64,000 nucleotides of DNA from Neodontobutis hainanensis. Lineage: Eukaryota; Chordata; Actinopteri; Gobiiformes; Odontobutidae. The position numbers and the translations under genes are program-made. The notes beneath the pieces are model-generated. The model was not told where the DNA came from. It did not search any database and saw nothing but the letters and a program-made list of their open reading frames with translations. Of the stretch, positions 22,041 to 32,743 are shown one piece after another. How positions within the stretch are numbered: position 1 is the stretch's first letter; each line of letters starts with the position of its first letter. Location: assembly GCA_024349245.1 (NCBI GenBank), contig JALDNG010000430.1, forward strand, positions 1 to 64,000, in the 5' to 3' direction.

Positions 22041-22446
22041 GGGATTTGAGAGAGTGGTTCTCTTTCTGCTTGAATGCTCAGAAAAGCACCCCCAGGCACA
22101 GAGACCAGAGGCTTCGAGGCTTCTTCATCAGCAGTGATGATGAAGAGAGTATATATCAACAATAGTTTAACGCAGCTCAAAATGAGACAATATTGAAAAA
22201 GGTTTAACTCTGTGTTACAGATAATTATCTTCAGCTGTGACTGAGTTTAAAAAGGTTTAACACACATCAGGTACGCACGCTTTATAAGTCCTAAAGTCGT
22301 CTGAAACAAAGACCAGGAGAATGTATGAAGTAATACTTTCAGTTCTGAATTTAATAAAACAAAGATGTAAACAGTTAACCCGTAAACTAAGCGCGACCCG
22401 CCGGCGGGTCATGCCAAGTTAGAAAAAAATAGACCGTGTTGTATGG

Positions 22447-22760
22447 GCGGCAGTGGCTCAGTGGTAGAGCGGCCGTCCGTCAACCGGAAGGTAGTAGGTT
22501 CGATTCCCGCTCTCCCCACAGTTCATACTGTCGTTGTGTCATTGGGCAAGACACTTAACCCACCTTGCTCCCAGTGTCTGTAGCACTGGTGTATGAATGT
22601 GTGTGACTGTGGTAGGAGAAGGTTGTGAGCGCCGTTTGTATGGCAGCCCCCTTCTCTGTCTGCCCCAGGAGTGATGTGTGTGAATGTGAGTGGAAGCATG
22701 ATCTTTTCTCTTTCTAATGCTGTTGGAGCCTTGAAAACACTAAATTGCAGTGCTATGACC
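22447..22760 (+). mobile_element. tRNA-derived SINE
   Basis: Head resembles a tRNA: A box TGGCTCAGTGG at 22454-22464 and B box GGTTCGATTCC at 22497-22507, the two internal RNA polymerase III promoter elements. The body carries GTCATTGGGCAAGACACTTA and CTGCCCCAGGAGTG, wording of a SINE family widespread in fish, and the tail (GAGCCTTGAAAACACTAAAT) resembles LINE 3' ends. Inserted in the provirus interior. The 3' limit is approximate. Confidence 0.75.
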
Positions 22761-25700
22761 AAAGTATATAGTTTGCAGTGTGTTTTTATTTGTGGATATT
22801 ATTCAAAAATATATATTTTGTCCCAAAACACTCATTTTGACTATTTTCATATGTAAACATGCCAATTATTACGGAATATTAATTTTAATAACTAATATAG
22901 TTACACTGTGTGTAAATTCAGGTTCCTCTAGGTGTAATCTTTCAGAAGAGCCCTCATTGAAGTCTTGGGTTGAAGCATTCAGAACTTATTGCACTTTTTC
23001 CAAATGTGTTAGTTTGATAAAATGAATAAATCATTTTAGTGGAATAAAGCGCCTAGATTAACCAACATTAAAACTGCTGTAAAATACTCATTTTTACAGA
23101 TATTCTTTTCAAATTTGAAATGTGAGTAGTCATCCAGTAATTCTTTTGGCCCACAGTGTTTTTTATTCCCCAACTACCTGCTGAAGCTATAGACACCTTT
23201 ATTTTCACTAAATTTTTTAGGCGAGCACACAAAAAGTATTTTTTTTTGTGTGTTCCAAAGTGTATAAAATTTTATCAGTAATACTTAGACAGATTCTGAC
23301 TGCTCTGAGTGAAACTAGAGATTGTTACCTTTACAAAGAGCCCACACTTGTAATTAAATTCCAGGGGGTTCAATAACAGCAATCATTTTAATTTGGAGAG
23401 GTCCCATTACACACAATACAGCGAAAATGACCAAAAGAGATAGGGGGTTTTAAACCAGCAGGAAAAATATAAAAGAGAAGCCATGTGTCTGATTAAAACC
23501 AACAGATAATGTCTAAAACAGTGAGAACAGATGTACATTAACTGAAGCAGAGTTAGTGTTGTTTGTAGATGTATTCTGTTTTTGAGAGACATTGTAAAAC
23601 TGAAAACAGATAATACTTTTACGGCACAGGTTTAAAAACTCATTACAGCAGTGTTTGAAGTAAGAGGCTATGATTAAAGCATTGACTGAGGAGTGAGAAA
23701 TGTTAAAAAGTTTAAGAGTTAACATCATACAATAGGGTCTGGAGTAAGTTAGGCATCAATACTAATGACAGAAGAAGACAAGGCATAAAACAATAATGAC
23801 ATGTTAATCCTTGTCCAGAGAAAAGAAGGTCTGTGTGAACTTAGAGTAAACACACAGAGGTCATAAGGCCACTGAGGGAGAGGTCACACTAAGAGTTATG
23901 GAGAAGACACAGAGTCATCTAGAGTTCAAGACTCTGGTGAGAGGTCATAAAACAGACTCATGGATCAGATCCTGCTTTAGACAACATCTAACAGAAATAC
24001 AAAGTTCAATTCCAACAGATTAAAGGTGTTGAGGAGAACTCTACAGAAACAACACTTCCTGCTGCAGATTGAGTCTGAGAAATGGAGTCTTCATCAAAAT
24101 AATGTTCAAAACTTCAGGATTCACTGGAGAACAGTGAACATCTCATGAAAAGGTCTGGTGTCATCTTTAACACTGTCAACCTGTCCACATCAAATCAGGA
24201 AAAAAATAAACTATTAAAGTTTTAAAGAAGTAAATTCAAGGATGTTAGAAACAAGAAGATACTTTTAGAGAAATGAGGAAGAACTGTGGAACAGAGTCCA
24301 GCTGAGACCGGAGAATTGAACAGATTAATAAAATGTGATTTGTCCATGATTCTTTTAAACAGAATCAAAGAGGGATGGTAATGTTCAGGTTATATAATGG
24401 GATGTATTTGAAGTTAGATTTGATTAAGCTTAACTTGTTTGGTGGACTTTAAAATATCAACAGAAGAGATTTATTTGTGATGATACCTTCAGAGATCTAC
24501 ATTCATTTTTAGATAGGCTTCTATATAGGTTTATTTTACTGAATAAAACTCTACAGCAGTAAAACAATAGCATCTTATTATAAAGCTCATCTGTGAGTAA
24601 AGACTTGTCTGGATCTTTAAGGTAACGCTCAGAGGGAGGAGTCTGTGAAACTCAGATAAACTGAATGAGTTTGTATCATTAACAACAGAAGGCTCATTGA
24701 ACAGATTTAAAAAGGTAAAGGTGTTTTTACAAAGATTTTATTGGGCTAAGATCTGTGACAGTCTGTGAGAGCAGCTCTGTTTGTGAGAAAACAGTTCAGA
24801 GACACTGACGTGCTCTTGTTAAAACTCTAGTTAGTTTATTTGTTGGTTAATCGAAGACTGGACACAATTATGGTTTAACTGTTTAAAGGACAAGACGTTT
24901 TGACTTTAGTAATAATTTTGATGATAATTGGACTGATTATTAATTAATGTAGGACATGAAGAGTTTACTGGTTTTGAACAAAGGTTAAGGTTTAAACACA
25001 CATACAGCTGGAGCAGAGGATTTACCATTAGAAAACAAGTTAAAAGTAACTTTAAATAGTTAGTTTAAATTGAAGCTGAATATGGGAACAAATGAGATAA
25101 TAATGCATGAACAAAGAGGTTATTTACGTACAAAATTTGATACGCAGATAGAGGTAATGATGGGAATAACAATTGCATGTGAATAGTAATGAAATTAGTT
25201 AAGATTAAATTTGAAAATAGAGAGAAAAGAGAGGTTGATTTAATACTTAAGAGAATAAACTGATAAAGAATTGGTCCATATGATATTTATTTTATGAATG
25301 GAGGTAATTGAAGCTAGATGTATTAAGGATTAAAGGATTTTATGATAAGGTTAGATTTGTTGATATGATAAAAAGTATTTTGGCAATGGTAGGGTTTATA
25401 ATAATGTAATATGGTTTTGTTGTGTGTTGATGTTTATCAAAAGAATAGTTAGTTGTGTGACAGACAGATGTTGGAAAGTTTAATGAGGAACTGTTAAAGT
25501 TTTTGTGATAAATTTCTTTATGGGCTTATCTTAAATCAGTCAGATGAAAATAAAGTTAAAAACATGGGTAAGAGATGTTATTATTTCAGTGGAAATTCGA
25601 GGTTATTCTTTGTCTGCATTTTAGTAGAATCACGTATACATTATTAACGAGTTAGTTTTTGAATAAGATACATTTTCACAAGTACAGATGATGTGGTTAA

Positions 25701-26040
25701 TTCTGCTGCAGAGGTATGTTTCTTGTTCACCAGAAACGAAAAGTGAAATAGTGACGTGACTAAGACTAGACAAGTTATTATTAAGCATAACACTGAGTAG
25801 AAAATATGGAAAACTTCAAATTAAAAAGGACTTCAGAAGAATAAGAGACTAATAATAGACATTTTACAGACTAATATTAGAGTATTAATAAGAGGACAAT
25901 TAGGAAAATGAAATAAGGGTTTAGGTCGCATTTGAACTGTTTTGATATGATCTGTGGTAATCTTTGTGTTTCTTCTCAGTTAACGTGAATAACAAATTAA
26001 AACTGATCAGAGAGGGGAGAAGGACACTGGAGATCTTCCA
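22761..26040. other. AT-rich provirus interior without genes
   Basis: About 3.3 kb in which I see no coding homology, only short chance frames. A TTTTTTAGGCGAG motif at 23214 recurs near 10416 (and inverted near 10243), perhaps a decayed short repeat. Confidence 0.5.
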
Positions 26041-27066
26041 CGTGGGGTCACGACCTACGTCATCATGAGGGGTGTCCTACGTCATCACGAGGGGTGTCCT
26101 ACGTCATCAGGAGGGGTGTCCTACGTCATCACGAGGGGTGTCCTACGTCATCATGAGGGGTGTCCTACGTCATCACGAGGGGTGTCCTACGTCATCATGA
26201 GGGGTGTCCTACATCATCACGAGGGGTGTCCTACGTCATCACGAGGTGTGTCCTACGTCATCACGAGGTGTGTCCTACGTCATCATGAGGGGTGTCCTAC
26301 GTCATCACGAGGGGTGTCCTCTGTCATCATGAGGGGTGTCCTCGTCATCATGAGGGGTGTCCTCGTCATCACGAGGTGTCCTCTGTCATCATGAGGTGTC
26401 CTCGTCATCAGGAGGGTGTCCTACGTAATCACGAGGTGTCCTCGTCATCACGAGGTGTCCTACATCATCACGAGGGGTGTCCTACGTCATCACGAGGTGT
26501 GTCCTACGTCATCACGAGGTGTGTCCTACGTCATCATGAGGGGTGTCCTACGTCATCACGAGGGGTGTCCTCTGTCATCATGAGGGGTGTCCTACGTCAT
26601 CATGAGGGGTGTCCTACGTCATCACGAGGGGTGTCCTCTGTCATCATGAGGGGTGTCCTACGTCATCAGGAGGGGTGTCCTACGTCATCACGAGGGGTGT
26701 CCTACGTCATCACGAGGGGTGTCCTACGTCATCAAGAGGGGTGTCCTCCGTCATCCTGAGGGGTGTCCTACGTCATCACTAGGGATGTCCTACGTCATCA
26801 CGAGGTGTGTCCTATGTCATCACGAGGGGTGTCCTACGTCATCACGAGGGGTGTCCTACGTCATCATGAGGGGTGTCCTACATCATCACGAGGGGTGTCC
26901 TATGTCATCACGAGGTGTGTCCTATGTCATCACGAGGTGTGTCCTACGTCATCACGAGGTGTGTCCTACGTCATCACGAGGGGTGTCCTACGTCATCACG
27001 AGGGCTGTCCTACGTCATCACGAGGGGTGTCCTACGTCATCACGAGGGGTGTCCTACGTCATCATG
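26041..27066. repeat. 22-bp minisatellite with repeated TACGTCA
   Basis: Roughly 45 units of about 22 bp, each typically GAGGGGTGTCC followed by TACGTCATCAC, with 20-bp variants (GAGGTGTCC, TCGTCATCA). Every intact unit contains TACGTCA, on the other strand TGACGTA, a half-site-like form of the ATF/CREB element. The array ends ~100 bp before the polypurine tract and 3' LTR. The repeat has no stop codons on the plus strand, giving artefactual frames of HHEGCPTSS type. Confidence 0.95.
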
Positions 27067-27173
27067 TTTATGCTAAAAACTTATAATTGGATTGTGTGAT
27101 AATTAATGCACATGGGATAAAGAGTTGTAATATTCAGCAAAGACGAGACCTTAGAGGGTCTCGAAGAGGGGAA

Positions 27174-27660
27174 TGTTGTGTAATATTTTTGATATTAAGT
27201 GTTTTATTTTTGTATACTTAATTAGTTATTCATTTATGCATGATGAGTTTATGTTATGTGTTTATGGTTTATACATATGCATGGTTTATAATAAAGTAGG
27301 ATGTTATATGTAATACAAGACATAATAATAAGAGACATGCCTGGTACCAGAGGAGCTCAGAAAGTAACTGGGACATAGGTTACAGCAGAAAGGTGGGGGC
27401 CATTAGAAAGGAGGGGTCCTTGGCCCTTGGAGAGGTTGTAAATTGTTAAAACTGTCATGTGGAAAAATGTATAAAAGGCTAGTCTGAAGAGACAATCTTT
27501 GGTAGAGCTTGGGATATTCTCCTCAGGTTGATGTTGTTCTGTTGTGATCTACAAACAATAAAGACTCTATGGCACTGGAATAATTGTGTGCTCATAATTA
27601 CTTCCATTGAACCGGGCGGCTGAAGACTGAGGGGTCAGTTTGGATAATTTTGCCACAACA
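27174..27660 (+). repeat. 3' LTR of the tRNA-Arg provirus
   Basis: 487 bp, TGTTGTG to CACAACA (7-bp inverted ends). TATAAAAGGC is at about 27471 and AATAAAGAC about 85 bp later, a normal promoter/polyadenylation layout. This is the more complete LTR. Confidence 0.88.
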
Positions 27661-27789
27661 TAACGTGTGATTATAAAAGGACACATTCACAGTTAGCATT
27701 AGCCACAACAAATGTAAAAATGACTATAGTTAATAATTACTGTTTGCTCCTGATCCTGCTGAGGTCATGTCCTTCATGTTCATCTAAAC

Positions 27790-28260
27790 CAGAGGTTGCA
27801 TTAACCGGATATTTTCCGTCACTGACAGTTCTTTGTTAGCAGCGACAGAAAAATCAGAATTCCTCCTCCTGACCAGTTGGTGGCGAATGTACAAATCAAT
27901 CAGCAATAACCTTGAATCGTGTCGTCTTTGTCGCTGTATGTCACGGCAGCTGCGTGTGAGTAGGTTTTTTAAACCACCAAATAGTTCTGATATTGTTAAT
28001 AAAGGTGAAAAAAGAGGCCATGATGCAGTGGAGGATGAAGGAGGACAAATGGAGAACACTGAGCCGTCACCGACAGCTGTTACGGGACAATCAGCAGAAA
28101 GGGGGTGAAGAAGAGGGAGTGTTGTGTTCAGTGGGAACAGGAGATTACGTGGCGGAGGTGGAAAAGAGGAAAAATGTTCTGCGACATCTGCATAAACGCT
28201 AACACCAGTAACGGACTTGTCAGGGGACAACAACAGCGATGGCCTTAAGTTCATTTTTGT
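27790..28260 (+). mobile_element. hAT-type transposon fossil, TTF zinc-finger end
   Basis: Starts CAGAGGTTGCATTAACCGG, the style of a hAT terminus. Plus-strand frames from 27938 give a short N-terminus (SRFFKPPNSSDIVNKGEKRG) with an acidic Ser/Thr-rich linker; after a frameshift, KMFCDICINANTSNGLVRG at about 28165 resembles the Cys-x-x-Cys TTF-type zinc finger of hAT transposases. The catalytic core is absent. Family placement is by resemblance only. Confidence 0.45.
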
Positions 28261-28794
28261 TTGGATCATATTGTGTAATATACTGCGTTCTCTAGAGATC
28301 ATTCACAAAATATCCTTCTACTTTTTGTTCATCTGTTGTTTATAAATAAAATTTATAATCTGTCCTAAAATGTGAGTAAAACAAAAACCCATATTAGTAT
28401 TATTGAAATATGAACATTAAAAGTGACTAATAAAAGACATAATAAAGGTAATAGCAATAATAGACGAGGACAGAAATTTTACGACTCTGTTAAAATAACG
28501 GAGAGTGAGAAAGTCTAGTGCGACCTCCAATCCAAACATTGACATAATGTTGTCAAGTAGAGACTCAAAACTTGTTTCAAAGCCGATGGGTCGGATCACA
28601 CTCAGGTTTATTTCAGATCTGGGATCAGCGATTGAACCCAGAACATTAAAAGCACTGTTCTTATATACTTTCTAACAAACAGAGTGGTCTCTGTTTACAT
28701 GAGTCCTGAAATAACACACACAACCACAAAAGCCTATGTCCATATGTCTAAAAGTAGCCCCAGAGTCCATTAACCATGAACTAAAACCTATAAC
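28261..28794. other. Gap between two hAT fossils
   Basis: AT-rich; no gene or repeat recognised. Confidence 0.4.
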
Positions 28795-29352
28795 CAGTGT
28801 TGGGTGTAACTAGTTACTGTAATAATATTATTTTTTTCAGTAACTAGTAGTGTAAGGCACTACTCGTCTGAAAATGGTAATATTATTACAGTTTTCCCGA
28901 GCTAGTTACTAGCGTTACATTTGCCAGTAGCACCTTCATCAGACACAAGGCACACAACACAGAGAACAGAAGGGAAGGGGAGGAGGGCGTGAATGGAACA
29001 GTAATTGGTCTGGGTTTGGCACGAGGTATTATTTACCATCACCGATTGGTCGACACCCGGCAGCCAGCAGCAGAGCGGCAACCTCAAAGACAGATGGGAA
29101 AAAATGGAAGCGTCAACAATGGCAAGCTCTTTTTCAGAGGAAGGTTCCCAGCAACAGAAAGCTAGTTTCGACGGGTGGAGATTCAGCCATTATTTTGAAT
29201 ATGTTCAACGGAAGGAAAATAACTTGACGGTGAAGTGCACACTCTGCCCGAGGAGAAAGCTGCTCTCCACCGCTTGTAACTCTACCTCCAACTTGATCAT
29301 TTATTCTAAATTAAAGGCCGTCTCCATCGTCTCTCTCATTAATCTGAACTAA
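28795..29352 (+). mobile_element. hAT transposon 5' end with BED-finger remnant
   Basis: Begins CAGTGTTGGGTGTAACTAGT, a terminus typical of a common fish hAT group, followed by the AT-rich TAATATTATT subterminal part. A plus-strand frame to 29352 encodes FDGWRFSHYFEYVQRKENNL, VKCTLCPRRKLLST and NSTSNLI: the start of a BED zinc finger (aromatic residues and the Cys pair present). The expected His pair is lost, as the sequence diverges after NSTSNL, and the transposase body is missing. Confidence 0.65.
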
Positions 29353-29455
29353 ACATTCTTCTAACACTAAGAAAAACACTCTGCAGGTTTGCTTTTGGAG
29401 AGGGCTTTATCCATTGGGTACAAACACTATAGACCTCCCCCAGGGCCACAATAAC

Positions 29456-31821
29456 TGTCATGTCCTAGTGTTGTGTGTTTATCTGTTTATGTATTGTATT
29501 TCATTTCCTGTGTTTTATTGTGAAATCACTAAACCTTGTCTGTGTTCCAGATTGTCTTCCTGCCCTGGTGTCTTTCCCTCCACTGTGATTACCTGCTCCG
29601 CCCTAATGTGTTCCACCTGTGTCTCATTGTGTTCCCTTTATAGTCTGTGTAGTGAATATGGTCTCGTTAATGAATAATTAATATTAATATGAATTATGAA
29701 AATTAATAATTAATATTTTGTTTATGAAAATATTAATTTCTTTCGGGGCACCACCTTAGTTTTAACAGTTCTAAGGAAACTGATTATGTTTGATAAGTCT
29801 CAATCCTGAAGGAAGGAAGTTCTGCTCGTTTTCGACACAAATCTCAATTAAACAATGAAACAAGAAATGTCTTTATGGGGTTTTATTAAAATTATGCAGG
29901 TTAAAATATGAATAATAACAGTGGAAAGGACATAAAGGGATAATTAGGGCAAATGATGAAAATAAAACATTGATTGACGATGGCACAATGGTTATACCTT
30001 TGATGGAACAAGGTCAGTTTAATTGTTTTTAATTTTAAGCGATTTAATCGGAGTGGTTACAGAGCAACGGGGCCGTTAAATGGCTTAACAGAAAGGGGAC
30101 TATTGACGGCTATTTGAAGATTGTGAAAAAAGGAAAGAGGTACTGTTGGACGTAATTACACAGGTTTATAACGCCAAGCTTTCTCTTGTGTCACATGCTC
30201 ACTCACTCTTTATCCGGAGGGGTCAGTACCAGCAGTGCGGTTCCGATCAGTCCCAAAGGAAGGCTTCGAGATTCCCGGGGTCGCTGCTGGTTTCCGGCAA
30301 CAGAAGGCGGCACGTGTCCACGCGTTGAGCTGGCTTAAGGCGGCGCCTTAGCAACAAAGCGGCGTACTGTGATTGTCCTTGAGGGTAAAGTAGACTTTAC
30401 CAGCAGTTGAGACTAAAGTCTTTAAAACTGAAGATTCGTTGAAAGACTGAGAAAGTTGCCTTTTTGGATTTAACAGGCTAGACTGTTTAGCGGACTCGTT
30501 TTAACTTAAAGAACTACAAAATTTCCACTTCCGTCGCGTGGTTACGTAGTTCCGTGGAAGGTCTTCAAAACAAAAGATCGAATGCGTTGAGTCTTTTAAA
30601 AGAATAAAAATTCACGTCTGCACGGTGTGTGCTGCGGGCTAGGAGACTTGAAAGTTTACAAAGAAAAATACGACGAAAGTTAAGCTTAAGAAAGAGCGTG
30701 AAGAGAGTTACAAGCGAGTTCAAGAGAGAGTTTTTAAGAGAGGTAAAAAGCTTGAGAGAGAGATTTCCGCTTTGCCGACTCTTTTGTAAGAGACGCAAAA
30801 AGGGCGTGTTTACACACGTTTGGTGAATAGGGGAGGTGTTACGAAAGTTTTCGGTTTGAAATAAACTTTTCTTTGTCCCATCAAATCAAGGATTTTAAAA
30901 CACATTTACAACCCATATTGCTTCTGCATTGTATCATAAATGCACGTGAAATGTCTTTACCAATCTTTAAAGACTAAACACATTTACATTATTCGTTGTT
31001 TGACCTGAAAACAGAATAATTCATTTTATTACACAGCCAGCTGTAAGGATGAAGAAGAAAGAATTCTTTTATATCGTTATCACTCTGGATCCTGTAAAGG
31101 AAAAATGGTGAGGTTTGCATAGTTACGAACAATCTTTTAATACACTGTTACAAGTTAGAGTAACTTTTTGACTGGATTTCCGATGCAGCGTTGTTTCTCT
31201 GTTTGTCCAGCAGAACGCACTGTTCGGTCATTTTGAGAATCCTGAACAAAGGGGCACAGTCTGTGGGCAATTATCAAGACAGGCTCATAGTGGGCTATAT
31301 ATCAAAAGATTACAGCGTCAAGAGAGGTACCACAAAGTCTGGTTTGCCAAGAGATAGTACCTACGTTGTCCTTTGAAGTACTGAAAAATAAAGCTGTAAA
31401 TATTGTTTCCTCCTCGTGGTTTGTCTCTTTAACACAACATACGAACATCTGGGCCAGATTAGCAAGGTGCTGCTAATCAAATCTCCTCAATCTGAATAAA
31501 CACAAAGGAAGAGTCTTTAAAAGTTCAGAGTTGTAAATTATTCATGACTCTGAAGGGTGTTGGTTCCTGGTGGTACGGAGAGGCACCACTACATCTGTGT
31601 GTTTTCCCCTGTCCTGTGCCAGATTGTCTTTACCTCAGTGTGAGCTTTCCAGCGTTTCTTTGTATTGCATTTGATAGATTCTAGTATTTTTGACCTTTGC
31701 CTTGTCTTTTGATTACGTCTCTTGGATTTTGGACTTGTACCTTTGCCTTGGAAAGTAAAGAACTTTAAAGCTCTGTCTATTGTGGGATCTGCTCTGTGAG
31801 TCCTTTTGCCTGTCCCTGACA
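29456..31821 (+). repeat. 5' LTR of the Sushi-type element (split)
   Basis: 29456-29647 and 31594-31821 form one LTR of about 416 bp once the nested insertion is removed; the join restores TTTATAGTCTGTGTGTTTTC. The end CCTGTCCCTGACA is followed directly by leader and the gag ATG at 31841. Confidence 0.85.
29648..31593 (+). mobile_element. ~2-kb solo LTR, copy B, nested in the Sushi LTR
   Basis: 1946 bp, TGTAGTG...CACTACA, with 4-bp target duplication TCTG (29644-29647 and 31594-31597). Inverted homologue of 6213-8200. A TATA box (CTATATATCAAAAG) at about 31291 and AATAAA at 31386 give a promoter/polyadenylation pair ~95 bp apart, so U3 is ~1.64 kb and U5 ~200 bp. The segment 30000-30430 is far better conserved between copies than the rest, and contains a 60-codon sense frame (30146-30328) present at equal length in copy A. 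Confidence 0.72.
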
Positions 31822-31840
31822 GTACAATCTGGCCACTAAC

Positions 31841-32743
31841 ATGGACTCCGCAGATCCAGTGCGTGCCGCTCTGCAGGCACAGGTACAACGGATTCATCTC
31901 CAGGAGGAGCAGGTTGGGTTGCTCCAACGTGAGATGAGGGCTTCAGCAGAGAGCCATGAGCGGGCTTATTCCCACCTTTCTGCACAGATTGGATATGTCG
32001 TTGAACGGATGCAGAGGAAGGTCTCGTCAGTGTCAGCGGAGAGTGCGGTTACCGACCAGGTGCCAGCTGAAGCGACCACGAGTACGGTCATTCGTGAGCC
32101 AGCACACATCCGGCTGTCTAGCCCGGAGAGATTCACGGGTGAGTCGGGGGATTGTCGTCCCTTCTTGTCCCAATGTAAGCTGCACTTTGAGTTTCGGGAG
32201 TCCTCTTTTCCATCAGATCGGGCTAAGATAGCCTACATTATCTCATATTTGTCCGGCCGTGCGAGAGCATGGGCCACAGCGAAATGGGATAGAGATTCAG
32301 CAGTTTGCAACTCGTTACCTGTGTTTTTAGAGACATTTACTCAAGTTTTTCAAACTATCACTCCGGGCCGTGAAGCAGCGAAGGCACTAGTTACTTTGAA
32401 ACAGGAACACCGTACCGTTTTTGATTATTCTATTGAGTTTCGCACATTAGCAACAGACAGTGGGCGGAATCAACTAGCTCTTGTGGATGCATTTTTCAAT
32501 GGTCTTTCTGAAAGAGTCAAGGACTATCTGACCCCGCTTGATCTACCCACCGAACTCGACGCTCTAATTGCTTTGGCTTCTAGGATTGATAATAGACTTC
32601 GGGAGAGAGTGAGATTCCGCTCTCAGACAGACAGTTACCTGGGAAGGAGGGGGGCCTCTAGGGAGGAGGGAGGCCACCAATGGAGGCTACCGCTCTTGAT
32701 GGCCGGCTTCTGTGCACCGTTACTCATCACACTAGCCCTGTAG
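31841..32743 (+). CDS. Sushi-type Gag, C-terminally truncated
   Basis: 300 codons. The N-terminal helical region ([20 protein letters not shown]) leads into the capsid-like retrotransposon Gag domain, about residues 88-235 ([54 protein letters not shown]). Gag would assemble the cytoplasmic particle packaging element RNA. The CCHC zinc knuckle expected after the capsid domain is missing, because the frame runs from [10 protein letters not shown] into sequence that in another frame encodes the protease C-terminus, showing a deletion near 32670. The ATG at 31841 follows the LTR by 20 bp and is the natural start. Confidence 0.82.
   Translation: MDSADPVRAALQAQVQRIHLQEEQVGLLQREMRASAESHERAYSHLSAQIGYVVERMQRKVSSVSAESAVTDQVPAEATTSTVIREPAHIRLSSPERFTGESGDCRPFLSQCKLHFEFRESSFPSDRAKIAYIISYLSGRARAWATAKWDRDSAVCNSLPVFLETFTQVFQTITPGREAAKALVTLKQEHRTVFDYSIEFRTLATDSGRNQLALVDAFFNGLSERVKDYLTPLDLPTELDALIALASRIDNRLRERVRFRSQTDSYLGRRGASREEGGHQWRLPLLMAGFCAPLLITLAL

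Larger units (their letters stand above)
21604..27660 (+). mobile_element. Non-coding provirus with tRNA-Arg primer site
   Basis: Two LTRs (21604-22020, 27174-27660) bound 5.15 kb of AT-rich sequence. A primer site follows the 5' LTR, and a polypurine tract (GAAGAGGGGAA, 27163-27173) precedes the 3' LTR. No gag, pro, pol or env homology is present in any frame, so this is a non-autonomous or wholly decayed element. A SINE (22447-22760) and a 1-kb minisatellite (26041-27066) lie inside. Flanks AAAC and TAAC are an imperfect 4-bp target duplication. Use of tRNA-Arg is known for snakehead retrovirus, suggesting a related fish lineage. It sits upstream of, and antisense to, the HHLA2-like gene. 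Confidence 0.8.

Noticed and set aside
22447..22520. A functional tRNA gene
   Set aside because: A and B boxes are present, but the sequence runs into a SINE body without a mature acceptor stem or T-run terminator, so it is a SINE head.
26041..27066. CRISPR array
   Set aside because: Head-to-tail repeats without unique spacers, in a eukaryotic provirus.
26065..27099. Plus-strand frames of HHEGCPTSSRGVSYV type
   Set aside because: Translations of a 22-bp non-coding minisatellite, overlapping in all frames.
27784..28302. 172-codon minus-strand protein
   Set aside because: It is the antisense of a hAT transposase fossil whose zinc finger reads on the plus strand.
30146..30328. Accessory protein gene in the 2-kb LTR
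   Set aside because: The frame is shared with copy A, but most differences change amino acids, so protein constraint is not supported; kept only as a conserved DNA block.
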